This document shows positions 42,349 to 50,610 of a stretch of 64,000 bases of DNA, piece after piece. The notes beneath the pieces are model-generated. The model was not told where the DNA came from. It saw only the letters and a list, made by a program, of their open reading frames with translations, and did no database searches. The stretch lies in assembly GCF_900101435.1 (NCBI RefSeq), contig NZ_FMZH01000009.1, positions 185,342-249,341 of the forward strand. The letters are read 5' to 3'. The position numbers and the translations under genes are program-made. The stretch is from Pedobacter soli (lineage in GTDB: Bacteria; Bacteroidota; Bacteroidia; Sphingobacteriales; Sphingobacteriaceae). The first letter of the stretch is position 1. Every line of letters starts with the position of its first letter.

Positions 42349-45300
42349 TTACGCCGCTACTTCCCTTAAATCCACAGCAACTACGCGCGAAACGCCTTGC
42401 TCTACCATGGTTACACCATAAATAATATCGGTACTGGCAATGGTACGTTTATTATGCGATACAATGATAAATTGCGACTGATCGGAGAATTTACGGATAA
42501 TATTGTTGAATTTGTCGATGTTGGTATCGTCAAGCGGTGCATCAACCTCATCAAAAATACAGAATGGAGCAGGCTTTAAAAGGTAAAGCGAAAACAGCAA
42601 GGCCGTTGCGGTTAAGGTTTTTTCACCCCCCGATAACTGGTTGATAGATAGTGGTCTTTTGCCTTTCGGACGGGCAACGATATCAATATCAGCTTCCAAC
42701 GGATTGTGGATGTCGGATAAAATCAGGTCGCAGCTGTCCTCATCGTTAAATAAAGAGCGGAAAACCACGATAAAATGTTCGCGCGCCTGGGTAAAGGCCT
42801 GCATAAATTTGTCTTTTGCAGTATCGTCTATCTCTTTGATGGTTTGTAAAAGATCGGTTTTGGCTGCATTAAGGTCTTTTTTCTGGTTTTGGATAAAGAC
42901 ATAACGCTCTTCCATTTCCTTAAAGGCCTCCATGGCCATCGAGTTGATGGCGCCAAATTCATCCAGCTGGCGTTTCATTTTTTCTACCTTCTGGCGGATT
43001 TCAAATTCACTTTCCAGTGCTTCAATTTCGGTCTCTGTCTCTAAAAGATCATTAATATCTATGTTGAACTCTACAGCCAAACGCTCTTTTAAGGCATTCA
43101 GATCAATTTTTAAAGCGTTCTTTTTATCCTTAATTTCGGTTAAAAGGAAATCGGTTTCTTCGCGGTTTTTGCGGATGTTGGTTAAATCGGTTTCTACCTG
43201 ATTAATACTGCCCTTAATTTCGAAATACTCTTTTTCTGCCTCTGCAAGCCCTTTTTCCATTTCCTCACGTTGCTGATACATTTCTAAAAGGGTATCGTCG
43301 TTCAGGTCGGTGTGTTGCAGGGTGGCTGTAATTTGGGTAAGCGCTTCCTGTAATTCTTTATCGTTTTGCGCAATGCGCTTGTTTAGCGCTTCTTCCTGCA
43401 CAAAGCGGTAATCGAGGTCTTTTTCTAAACCCGATAACTTGTTTTGTTGCTGGTGAAAACGGAGGTTATCCTGATTGTATTTGCCTGCGTTATCGTTTAC
43501 CAAATCGGCAATTTCCTGGTAATTCAGTTGTTGTTCCTGCAGGTTAATGTGGTCTTGCTGCTGTTTTTTCTGCAACTCAACCAATGCGGGCAACTTTTCT
43601 GAAAGCGATTTTTCTATCGATACAATTTTTTGCGCGATATCTATTTTGCGGTTTTCGCTGGTAGTAATAAACTCCTGGTACTGGTCGCGGCGTGTTTGAA
43701 CAGAAATGTGCTCGTTGTTTAAACGGTTCATTTCCTGTTGCAAAGCACTAATCTGGTTAATTTTTGAAGCTTCTTTTAAATTGAAAATCTGATCGGTTTC
43801 CATTTTAATGGCTTCGTTATATTTATTAATCAGCGATTCTGAAGCTTTGATTTCTTTCGCCAGATTTTCTAAATTCTTGGCCCGGCCAATCCTTTTTCCT
43901 TCAAATAAACCCACAGATCCACCTGCGAGAGTGAATTTAGTCTGCGCATATTTTCCGTTTTTGGCCAAAACGGTTAAGCCATCGCCCGGAGTTGCTTTAA
44001 AACGACTTTCTTGTTCGTTAACGGCGATATACACGTTTTGCAACAGCAAAGTGCAAAGATGCTGGTACTTTTTATCTACTTCGGTTACCAATAAAGCCGA
44101 TACCAAGCCCTCATGTTCGGCCAGGTTAGGGGTTTTATCGGGTATGTTTTCTAAAATGAAGAAATTGGCTCGGCCACGGCTGGCATTAGTAAGGAGGTTA
44201 ATCGCCTCAACGGCATCTGCATATTTCTCAACCACATAATGGTTCATTACCGGCTCCAGATAATTTTCTATCGCGATGCGGTAATCTTCGTTACAGAATA
44301 AAATATCCGACAGGAGCAAGGCTGTTTTGGCGAAAGAAGTATTCTTTTTTAAGAAACGGATAGATTCAGGAAATCCTTCCAGACTGTCAACCAGCGATTT
44401 AGTGAGGTTGTATTCGTTTTGTTTAGCGTCTTTTTTCCGGTTTTCTGCCGTTAGTTTTTCCTTGTTCGAACTCAGGTTAGCTTCTGAAGTAGCCAATTGG
44501 GTTTTCAATACCTCTTCTGCTTCGGTAAGGTTTTTAATGTTGGCCTGCTTTTCCCTTACCTGAATATCAAGCTCGGCCAAAGCATGGTCAAAGGCTTTTA
44601 ATTCTAAGGTTTTGGTTTCGGTATCATCAACATTGCGGTTGGTTTCCTGCACCAGCGCATCTTTCTGGATATTAAAAATATCAATTTCCTTTTGCGACTG
44701 ATAGACTGTGCTTTGCAGCTCATTCAGCGATTTTAAGAGGTTATCGATCCGGTTTTTCTCAGTTTGCTGTTGCTCGCGGAGGGTATCCAAGGTCGATTTT
44801 AGCACTTTTAAATCCGATTCAAGGCGGTTAAAAACCTCTGTTTCGGTTAAAATTTCCTCATTAAGGCGCTTAATGTTGTATTTAATGTGGTTAACCTGGT
44901 TTTTATCCTTTTCCAGCTCACCCGATAAACGGGTTTCTTTCTCCTGTAAAAAACGCATTTGTTCGTTCTTTACTTTCTTTTCACTCTCATAAGCACGTAT
45001 TTTGGAAACAAACTCGTTGGTGGCCTTTTGTTGTACGGAAAGGTTTTTCTCCTGACTGATGCTGCCTACCTTAAGTTTTTGTAAATCGGCTTCTCCGGTA
45101 TCTATTTTGGTGCTCAACTCGGTTCGGTTAAGCATTTGCTGCTGTTCCTGGGTTTCGAGCGCACCTAAATCGGTACGGAAGAAGGCAATACGGTGCGCAG
45201 CCAGCTGTATGCTCAGCTCGCGGTATTGTTCTTTCAGCTTATAATAGCGTTCAGCTTTACGCGCCTGATTTTCGAGTGTTTTCAGGTTTTTTTCAATTTC

Positions 45301-45888
45301 GAAAAGTAAATCTTCTACACGCTCTAAATCGGCTTCGGTATCTTTTAACTTACCGAAAGTTTGCCTTTTGCGGAGTTTGTATTTCGAAATACCCGATGCC
45401 TCTTCGAACAAGGACCTGCGGCTATGCTCTTTATTGGTAATAATTTCATCGACCATTTTCAGCTCAATAATCGAGTAACTATCAGAGCCAATCCCGGTAT
45501 CGAGAAAAAGGTCGGTAATATCTTTTAACCGGCACTGCACATCGTTTAAGCGGTATTCGCTATCGCCATTCCGGTACAATTTTCGGGTTACGGTAACCTG
45601 CGAATAAGCGGTAGGTAAGATGTTTTTCGTATTATCGAAACTGAGCGAAACTTCGGCAAGCTGTGCCTGTTTACGGTTTTTGGTACCATTGAAAATGATG
45701 TTTTCCATCTTTTCAGAACGGAGTGCTTTGGTGCTTTGTTCGCCCAAAACCCAGCGCATGGCATCAATTACATTAGATTTTCCACAACCATTAGGCCCCA
45801 CAATAGCCGTAACCCCTTCATTAAAGTTGATGGTTACTTTATCGCCAAAGCTCTTGAAGCCCTTGATTTCTAACTTGGTAAGTTGCAT
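42349..45888 (-). CDS. smc: Chromosome segregation protein SMC
   Basis: Condensin ATPase that organises and separates the chromosome. The 1179 residues show the full SMC plan: N-terminal Walker A (GPNGCGKSNVIDAMRWVLGEQ) and Q-loop, coiled coil about 170-500, hinge about 515-670 (SLEGFPESIRFLKKN to GLFEGKRIGRAKNLE), returning coiled coil about 680-1000, then the C-terminal ABC signature LSGGEKTLTATALLFSLY and Walker B CIFDEVDAPLDD. Length is normal for the family and no frame break is seen. The ATG at 45888 is the expected MQLTKLEIKGFKSFGDK. No scpA/scpB gene is beside it in the window. Divergent hypothetical gene follows on the plus strand after 102 bases. Confidence 0.96.
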   Translation of the reverse strand: MQLTKLEIKGFKSFGDKVTINFNEGVTAIVGPNGCGKSNVIDAMRWVLGEQSTKALRSEKMENIIFNGTKNRKQAQLAEVSLSFDNTKNILPTAYSQVTVTRKLYRNGDSEYRLNDVQCRLKDITDLFLDTGIGSDSYSIIELKMVDEIITNKEHSRRSLFEEASGISKYKLRKRQTFGKLKDTEADLERVEDLLFEIEKNLKTLENQARKAERYYKLKEQYRELSIQLAAHRIAFFRTDLGALETQEQQQMLNRTELSTKIDTGEADLQKLKVGSISQEKNLSVQQKATNEFVSKIRAYESEKKVKNEQMRFLQEKETRLSGELEKDKNQVNHIKYNIKRLNEEILTETEVFNRLESDLKVLKSTLDTLREQQQTEKNRIDNLLKSLNELQSTVYQSQKEIDIFNIQKDALVQETNRNVDDTETKTLELKAFDHALAELDIQVREKQANIKNLTEAEEVLKTQLATSEANLSSNKEKLTAENRKKDAKQNEYNLTKSLVDSLEGFPESIRFLKKNTSFAKTALLLSDILFCNEDYRIAIENYLEPVMNHYVVEKYADAVEAINLLTNASRGRANFFILENIPDKTPNLAEHEGLVSALLVTEVDKKYQHLCTLLLQNVYIAVNEQESRFKATPGDGLTVLAKNGKYAQTKFTLAGGSVGLFEGKRIGRAKNLENLAKEIKASESLINKYNEAIKMETDQIFNLKEASKINQISALQQEMNRLNNEHISVQTRRDQYQEFITTSENRKIDIAQKIVSIEKSLSEKLPALVELQKKQQQDHINLQEQQLNYQEIADLVNDNAGKYNQDNLRFHQQQNKLSGLEKDLDYRFVQEEALNKRIAQNDKELQEALTQITATLQHTDLNDDTLLEMYQQREEMEKGLAEAEKEYFEIKGSINQVETDLTNIRKNREETDFLLTEIKDKKNALKIDLNALKERLAVEFNIDINDLLETETEIEALESEFEIRQKVEKMKRQLDEFGAINSMAMEAFKEMEERYVFIQNQKKDLNAAKTDLLQTIKEIDDTAKDKFMQAFTQAREHFIVVFRSLFNDEDSCDLILSDIHNPLEADIDIVARPKGKRPLSINQLSGGEKTLTATALLFSLYLLKPAPFCIFDEVDAPLDDTNIDKFNNIIRKFSDQSQFIIVSHNKRTIASTDIIYGVTMVEQGVSRVVAVDLREVAA

Positions 45889-45990
45889 GGTTTGTATTCG
45901 GAAAAACCGACCCCAATATTAAGGATAATTTTGGGCTTTCGGGGCAACAAATTTAAAAAAATAAGCCATATTTGGTCGTAGAATCAATTT

Positions 45991-46410
45991 ATGGATATAA
46001 CATCTTTTTATACAGGCTATCGTACGGCACAGGGTGATAAAATTTATCTGGGCGATAAAATCAGAGGTAAGTTTTTCTACAAAATGCAGGTTCAGTACGA
46101 AATGGAGACAAAGTCTTTTGTACTGGTATCGCAAAACCCGCAATCGCCTTACCGGAAATACCTGATCGCTGATCTGGAAAAAATTAATGGTTTAAGTATT
46201 GTTGGCAATCAGTTGTTTTTTAAAGAACCAAAAGTGGGCGAAAAAGTTAAAATTACTGTCGACAATAAAGGAGATGATTTCCCCTTTGGTAGTTTGGTAG
46301 AGGTTACCGAAGTTAAAGATGAATGGAATTTAACGGCTAAATCTTTAGCTAACGGCCAGTTGGTGCAGCTTAAAAATGGTGAGTTTTTGGAAGATAGGTC
46401 GGGGTATTAG
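45991..46410 (+). CDS. Conserved-looking hypothetical protein
   Basis: A 139-residue soluble-looking protein with no signal peptide or helix. No family is recognised with confidence. The stretch GDKIYLGDKIRGKFFYKMQVQYEME resembles the opening beta-strands of YopX-like proteins, but this is weak. It is beta-rich, with VGEKVKITVDNKGDDFPFGSLVEVTEVKD toward the end, acidic overall. A near-consensus box (CATATTTG, 45967-45974) lies upstream, 16 bases from the ATG. Codon usage and lack of any competing frame support a real gene. It lies between smc and pcrA and may have a role in nucleic-acid handling, but this is only guilt by neighbourhood. Confidence 0.65.
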   Translation: MDITSFYTGYRTAQGDKIYLGDKIRGKFFYKMQVQYEMETKSFVLVSQNPQSPYRKYLIADLEKINGLSIVGNQLFFKEPKVGEKVKITVDNKGDDFPFGSLVEVTEVKDEWNLTAKSLANGQLVQLKNGEFLEDRSGY

Positions 46411-46460
46411 AGAAATACGATTTGTTTGAAGGCTAATTTTCTGGTAACCGTAAATTAGAT

Positions 46461-46528
46461 TGTCATCCTGAGCCTGTCGAAGGACCAGTTAAATAGTTAA
46501 CTAGCGTTTCGACAGGCTCAACGTGACA
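46461..46528. repeat. TGTCATCCTGAGCCTGTCGA inverted repeat
   Basis: Left arm TGTCATCCTGAGCCTGTCGA, right arm TTTCGACAGGCTCAACGTGA; near-perfect inverse, with a TTAACTAGC core. Halves of the same family occur at 11426-11450 and 21675-21735. Confidence 0.8.
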
Positions 46529-46563
46529 AACTTATGTTTGAATAACTGGTAGTTGATTTTTAA

Positions 46564-48873
46564 TTACTTTACAATCATTAATTTAGCAAACTTGAGCAAC
46601 AATTGTTTATTGCCCAATCCCTGAAAAAATACTGTTGCCTTAACATCTGGCAGCGATCCTTCTAAACTGATGATCTTTCCAAAACCGAATTTTTCGTGTT
46701 CTACTTCCATGCCGTTCTGAAATTCGTGCGGCTGTGATGGTGTAAAACCCGCAGTTGGTACATGCGCCTTAGCTAAAAGCGATGTGGTTTTAGGGCGTAC
46801 AGGTGGGGTAGAAGTCGTTGTATTCCCGGCACCGGCTGGTTTAGGCTTGCTAAAGAAATCGCGTGGCTGCGAGGTCCAGGTTTTGCGTTCATCGTCAAAG
46901 CTACCTTCAATTGAATTCGATCTGGATGGTTTAACATCCAATTCTAAAAACTTAGGGTTAATTTCGTTAATGAAACGACTTGGTTCGCAGTTGGTTAGGG
47001 TTCCCCAGCGGTAACGAGAAGTAGCGTAAGTTAAGGTTAGTTTTACCTCAGCACGGGTAATAGCCACGTAAAACAAACGGCGTTCCTCTTCTAAATCGGT
47101 ACGGTTGGTGAGCGACATTTGCGAAGGGAAAAGATTCTCTTCCAAACCTACTATAAATACATTTTTAAACTCCAATCCTTTTGATGAGTGGATGGTCATG
47201 AGCGAAACACTATCCTTGTTTTTATCGCCGTCTTTATCGTCATTGGTTAAAAGGGCAACATCCTGCATAAAAATCTCGAGGCCTTTTTCCTCAATATCTT
47301 CACGTTCGGCAAATTCCTTAATCCCGTTTAATAACTCCTGGATATTTTCGTAACGGCTACGGCCCTCCACACTATCATCAGTATACAATTCTTTTAAAAT
47401 ACCCGCATGCTGGGCAATAAATAATGCCGCATCGTAGGCATCAAGCTTTTTGGCCTCGGCCTGAAAACTCTGCACCATGGTAGCAAAATCGTTAAGCTGG
47501 TTAGCCAAACGACCATCTACATACATGTGTGCATTGGCAATCACCTCCCACATGGTTTTACCATGCTGGTCGGCTGCTACAATAATTTTATCTACCGAGG
47601 TATCGCCAATACCACGTTTAGGGTAGTTAATTACCCTTTTTATCGCTTCTTCATCCTTCGGATTAAAAGTTAAGCGGAAGTAAGCAATTAAATCTTTAAT
47701 CTCTTTGCGCTGGTAGAAAGACTGACCACCAAATATTTTATAAGGGATGTTTAACTTACGTAAGCCTTCCTCCATGGCCCTGCTTTGGGCATTGGTACGG
47801 TACAAAATGGCAAAATCGCTATGATGAAGCCCTTTGCTTGTCCGTTCCTGAATAATGGCTTCGGCTACCAGTTTACCTTCTTCATTATCAGTAAAGGCAC
47901 GCGAAACTTTAACACGTTCGCCGGGTTCGTTATCCGAAAATACGTTCTTTTCGAGCTGGTTTTTATTGTTGGCAATAATACTGCTCGCCGCATCAACAAT
48001 ATTTTGGGTAGAGCGGTAATTCTGCTCTAACTTATATACTTTTAAATCCGGATAATCGCGTTCGAAATTTAAGATATTCTGGATATTGGCACCACGGAAT
48101 GCATAGATACTCTGTGCATCATCGCCCACTACGCAGATATTCTGGTAAGCAGCAGCCAGTTTTTTTACGATAGTGTATTGCGAAAAGTTGGTATCCTGGT
48201 ACTCATCCACCATCAGGTATCTGAATTTTTGCTGGTATTTATTCAGTACATCCGGGTGTTCTTTCAGCAGGATATTGGTTTTGAACAGTAAATCGTCAAA
48301 ATCCATTGCGCCAGCCCTGAAACAACGTTTAGCATAAGTTTCGTAAATCTGGCCTAACAGGGGACGTTTATTCTGGATATCCTCGGCCTGGATCTGATCG
48401 TTGGCCTGGTATTCTCCCCACGAAATCAGGTTGTTTTTTGCCGAAGAAATGCGGCCATAAACAAAATTCGGGGCATATAATTTATCATCCAGCTGCATCT
48501 CTTTTAAGATGGCACGGATTACACTCTTGGTATCGTCGGTATCGTAAATGGTAAAATTGCTCGGATAGCCTATTTTTTCGGCCTCTACGCGTAAAATTTT
48601 CGCAAAAACAGAGTGGAAGGTTCCCATCCAGATGTTTTTTGCTTCGGCGCCAACCACTTTACTGATACGCTCGCGCATATCTTTACTCGCTTTGTTGGTA
48701 AAGGTAAGTACCAATATGTTAAACGGATCGGTACCGGTTTGGATAAGGTGGGCCACGCGGAAGGTAATTACGCGGGTTTTACCAGATCCAGCACCTGCAA
48801 CAATCATTACCGGTCCTTTTGTATTCTCTACTGCTGCTCTTTGCTGCGGGTTTAATCCTTCTAAATAATCCAA
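46564..48873 (-). CDS. pcrA: UvrD/PcrA-type DNA helicase
   Basis: Superfamily 1A 3'-to-5' helicase in nucleotide-excision repair and removal of RecA or polymerase. The start is a TTG at 48873 (769 residues): the alternative TTG at 48900 overlaps a perfect -7 box (48898-48905), and homologs start MDYLEGLNPQQ. Motifs: Walker A VAGAGSGKTRVITFR (K32), LVLTFTNKASKDMRERI (Ia), DEYQDTNFSQY (II), VVGDDAQSIYAFRGANI (III), NYRSTQNI (IV), DSVSLMTIHSSKGLEFKNVFIVG (V) and ERRLFYVAITRAEVKLTLTYA (VI). The C-terminal MEVEHEKFGFGKIISLEG is the PcrA Tudor-like domain that binds RNA polymerase. It ends towards the smc region. Confidence 0.95.
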   Translation of the reverse strand: MDYLEGLNPQQRAAVENTKGPVMIVAGAGSGKTRVITFRVAHLIQTGTDPFNILVLTFTNKASKDMRERISKVVGAEAKNIWMGTFHSVFAKILRVEAEKIGYPSNFTIYDTDDTKSVIRAILKEMQLDDKLYAPNFVYGRISSAKNNLISWGEYQANDQIQAEDIQNKRPLLGQIYETYAKRCFRAGAMDFDDLLFKTNILLKEHPDVLNKYQQKFRYLMVDEYQDTNFSQYTIVKKLAAAYQNICVVGDDAQSIYAFRGANIQNILNFERDYPDLKVYKLEQNYRSTQNIVDAASSIIANNKNQLEKNVFSDNEPGERVKVSRAFTDNEEGKLVAEAIIQERTSKGLHHSDFAILYRTNAQSRAMEEGLRKLNIPYKIFGGQSFYQRKEIKDLIAYFRLTFNPKDEEAIKRVINYPKRGIGDTSVDKIIVAADQHGKTMWEVIANAHMYVDGRLANQLNDFATMVQSFQAEAKKLDAYDAALFIAQHAGILKELYTDDSVEGRSRYENIQELLNGIKEFAEREDIEEKGLEIFMQDVALLTNDDKDGDKNKDSVSLMTIHSSKGLEFKNVFIVGLEENLFPSQMSLTNRTDLEEERRLFYVAITRAEVKLTLTYATSRYRWGTLTNCEPSRFINEINPKFLELDVKPSRSNSIEGSFDDERKTWTSQPRDFFSKPKPAGAGNTTTSTPPVRPKTTSLLAKAHVPTAGFTPSQPHEFQNGMEVEHEKFGFGKIISLEGSLPDVKATVFFQGLGNKQLLLKFAKLMIVK

Positions 48874-48897
48874 TTCGGCTCCTATTTTTTTGAGGTT

Positions 48898-48905
48898 CAA
48901 AAATA
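48898..48905 (-). promoter_or_regulatory. -7 box of pcrA
   Basis: Minus-strand TATTTTTG, perfect TAnnTTTG. Transcription would start near 48892, so the TTG at 48873 (leader about 19 bases) is the only reasonable start. Confidence 0.6.
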
Positions 48906-49244
48906 AGAAATCCCTGGCTTTTTAATGAGATTGTGGAGAAATAGCGCCTTATTTTTTTTGAAAAGTAAAACCTGTATATCACAGCAACAAGCAATATACC
49001 ATGGTTTTGTGTCCTAGTAAAGGTTTGCTGATCTTTAAGAAAAGCCAGCTTTGTTTTTCATAGCAACCATAGTCCTTTGCTTCACTCATACGCCTGCAGG
49101 CATTGCCCACCTGGCCGGTATCCGCTTCGCCAAGGTTTAGGTAAACTAAGCTTATGCTACTATTAACGGAATTTATAACCCCGATGCCTGCAAATCGTTG
49201 CCTTTTGGTGCTAATTTATAAGCTATTTTATCGTATTTCCTGAT
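48906..49244. other. Non-coding gap of 339 bp between pcrA and hxlR
   Basis: No gene, terminator or known repeat is recognised. A GC-richer block (about 49100-49140, CCTGCAGGCATTGCCCACC) may be a remnant of something but has no open frame. Confidence 0.5.
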
Positions 49245-49598
49245 CTAAACGGAACCATTTTTCACGGCCCAATCTACCATAGAGTCGAGTACGGTAAAAA
49301 GATCTTCTCCAGGTTTGGTTAAGCTATAAGTAACCACCGGAGGAACAACTGCTTGGGCAACGCGATTTACAATATCATCGGCCTGTAGCTGCTTTAAATG
49401 CTGAATGAGCATTTTTTCGGTAATCTGTGGGATTGCCCGTTTCAGTTCACTGTAGCGTTTTGGCCCGCTCATTAAATGATATATAATGATAGGCTTCCAG
49501 TAACCGCCAATTTTTTCCATTACAAAGGTTACCGGGCAACTGGTTAATGCAACGCCCTTGTTAAAATTTCTGGTCGAACTCTCTTTAATCGCTGTCAT
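49245..49598 (-). CDS. HxlR family winged-helix regulator
   Basis: A 117-residue regulator; the frame extends to 49673, but the minus-strand -7 box (49640-49647) excludes the upstream part, so the ATG at 49598 is used. The family signature is clear: NKGVALTSCPVTFVMEKIGGYWKPIIIYHLMSGPKRYSELKRAIPQITEKMLIQHLKQLQADDIV. The conserved cysteine in TSCPV often senses thiol-reactive electrophiles in HxlR/YodB/HypR proteins, and it is present here. It is divergent from an NmrA-like gene (next), with overlapping promoters, so it probably controls that gene and itself. Confidence 0.88.
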   Translation of the reverse strand: MTAIKESSTRNFNKGVALTSCPVTFVMEKIGGYWKPIIIYHLMSGPKRYSELKRAIPQITEKMLIQHLKQLQADDIVNRVAQAVVPPVVTYSLTKPGEDLFTVLDSMVDWAVKNGSV

Positions 49599-49621
49599 GG
49601 TTACATACTTTGGGGTAAGTA

Positions 49622-49653
49622 CTTGTATAAAAGTAAGTACAAATATAGCTTTG
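49622..49653 (+). promoter_or_regulatory. Promoter of the NmrA-like gene
   Basis: -33 CTTG (49622-49625), 20-base gap, -7 TAGCTTTG (49646-49653, perfect). It shares bases with the opposing hxlR promoter. Copies of GTAAGTAC at 49614-49621 and 49633-49640 flank ACTTGTATAAAA, the probable operator. Confidence 0.7.
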
Positions 49654-49674
49654 TATCCATAATTTAAAAACAAA
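49640..49674 (-). promoter_or_regulatory. Promoter of hxlR
   Basis: Minus strand: -7 TATATTTG (49640-49647, perfect) and -33 TTTG (49671-49674), 23 bases apart. The -7 box overlaps that of the NmrA-like gene by two bases, so both cannot be occupied at once. Confidence 0.65.
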
Positions 49675-49679
49675 ATATC

Positions 49680-50564
49680 ATGAAAATCACATTAACAGGA
49701 TCGTTAGGAAATATTACCAAACCACTTGCCGAAATTTTAGTCGCTAAAGGCCACGAAGTAAAAATTATCAGCAGCAATCCCAACCGGGCCGAAGCCATTA
49801 AAGCATTGGGCGCTATTCCGCTGATTGGAAGCGTGGCCGATACCACATTTTTAACCGCTGCTTTTACTGGTGCCGATGCCATTTATACCATGGTGCCGCC
49901 CGATTTTTCTGCACCTCAGTTCAAAGCTTACATCAGCGAAACCGGTAAAAACTACGCTGCAGCCATTCAGCAATCGGGTGTTAAGAAAGTGGTAAATTTA
50001 AGTAGCGTTGGCGCCGATTTGCCAGATGGAACCGGACCTATTGCCGGATTACACCAGGTAGAAAATACTTTTGCCCAACTGGATGGCGTAGCCATTAAAC
50101 ATTTACGCGCAGGTTATTTCTTCATTAATTTCCTGGCCAATATCGATATGGTTAAGCATGCGAATATCTTAGGTTCCAACTTTGGTGCCGATGCAAAACT
50201 GGTGCTTGTACACCCACGTCATATTGCTAAAGTTGCAGCCGAAACATTGGAAAGTGAATTGAGCGGGAAAAGTGTATTGTATGTAGCTAATGACGATCAA
50301 AGCACGCCAGCCGATGTAGCTAAAGCTTTAGGAACAGCGGTTGGTAAACCCGAATTGCCATGGGTAACATTTAGCGATGAAGACGCTTTTAACGGCATGA
50401 CCGGCGCTGGTTTACCTGAAGAAATTGCCAAAAACTATGTAGAAATGGGCGATGCTATCAGAAGCAACAGGCTTTTTGTAGATTATTACAAAAACAGGCC
50501 GGTTTTGGGCAGTACAAGCCTTCAGGATTTTGCCGCTGAGTTTGCTGCAGCTTACAATAATTAA
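49680..50564 (+). CDS. NmrA-like NAD(P)-binding protein
   Basis: A 294-residue atypical short-chain dehydrogenase-like protein. The N-terminal nucleotide loop is ITLTGSLGNITKPLAEILVAKGHEVKIIS with NPNRAEAIKALGAIPLIGSVAD after it; the YxxxK pair of true dehydrogenases is not visible, as in NmrA/HSCARG redox sensors and quinone reductase-like QorB. The C-terminal half (about 200-294) shows helical and proline-rich segments. Divergent from hxlR, a typical arrangement for thiol- or quinone-responsive regulators in this family, so it may help detoxify electrophiles. A bidirectional terminator follows. Confidence 0.85.
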   Translation: MKITLTGSLGNITKPLAEILVAKGHEVKIISSNPNRAEAIKALGAIPLIGSVADTTFLTAAFTGADAIYTMVPPDFSAPQFKAYISETGKNYAAAIQQSGVKKVVNLSSVGADLPDGTGPIAGLHQVENTFAQLDGVAIKHLRAGYFFINFLANIDMVKHANILGSNFGADAKLVLVHPRHIAKVAAETLESELSGKSVLYVANDDQSTPADVAKALGTAVGKPELPWVTFSDEDAFNGMTGAGLPEEIAKNYVEMGDAIRSNRLFVDYYKNRPVLGSTSLQDFAAEFAAAYNN

Positions 50565-50568
50565 GACC

Positions 50569-50608
50569 AATAACAGTTGCCTGGTATTAAACCCAGGTAA
50601 CTGTTATT
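50569..50608. terminator. Bidirectional terminator after the NmrA-like gene
   Basis: AATAACAGTT-gc-CTGG and CCAGG-t-AACTGTTATT pair over a short loop. It serves the convergent PH-domain gene as well. Confidence 0.75.
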
Positions 50609-50610
50609 TA

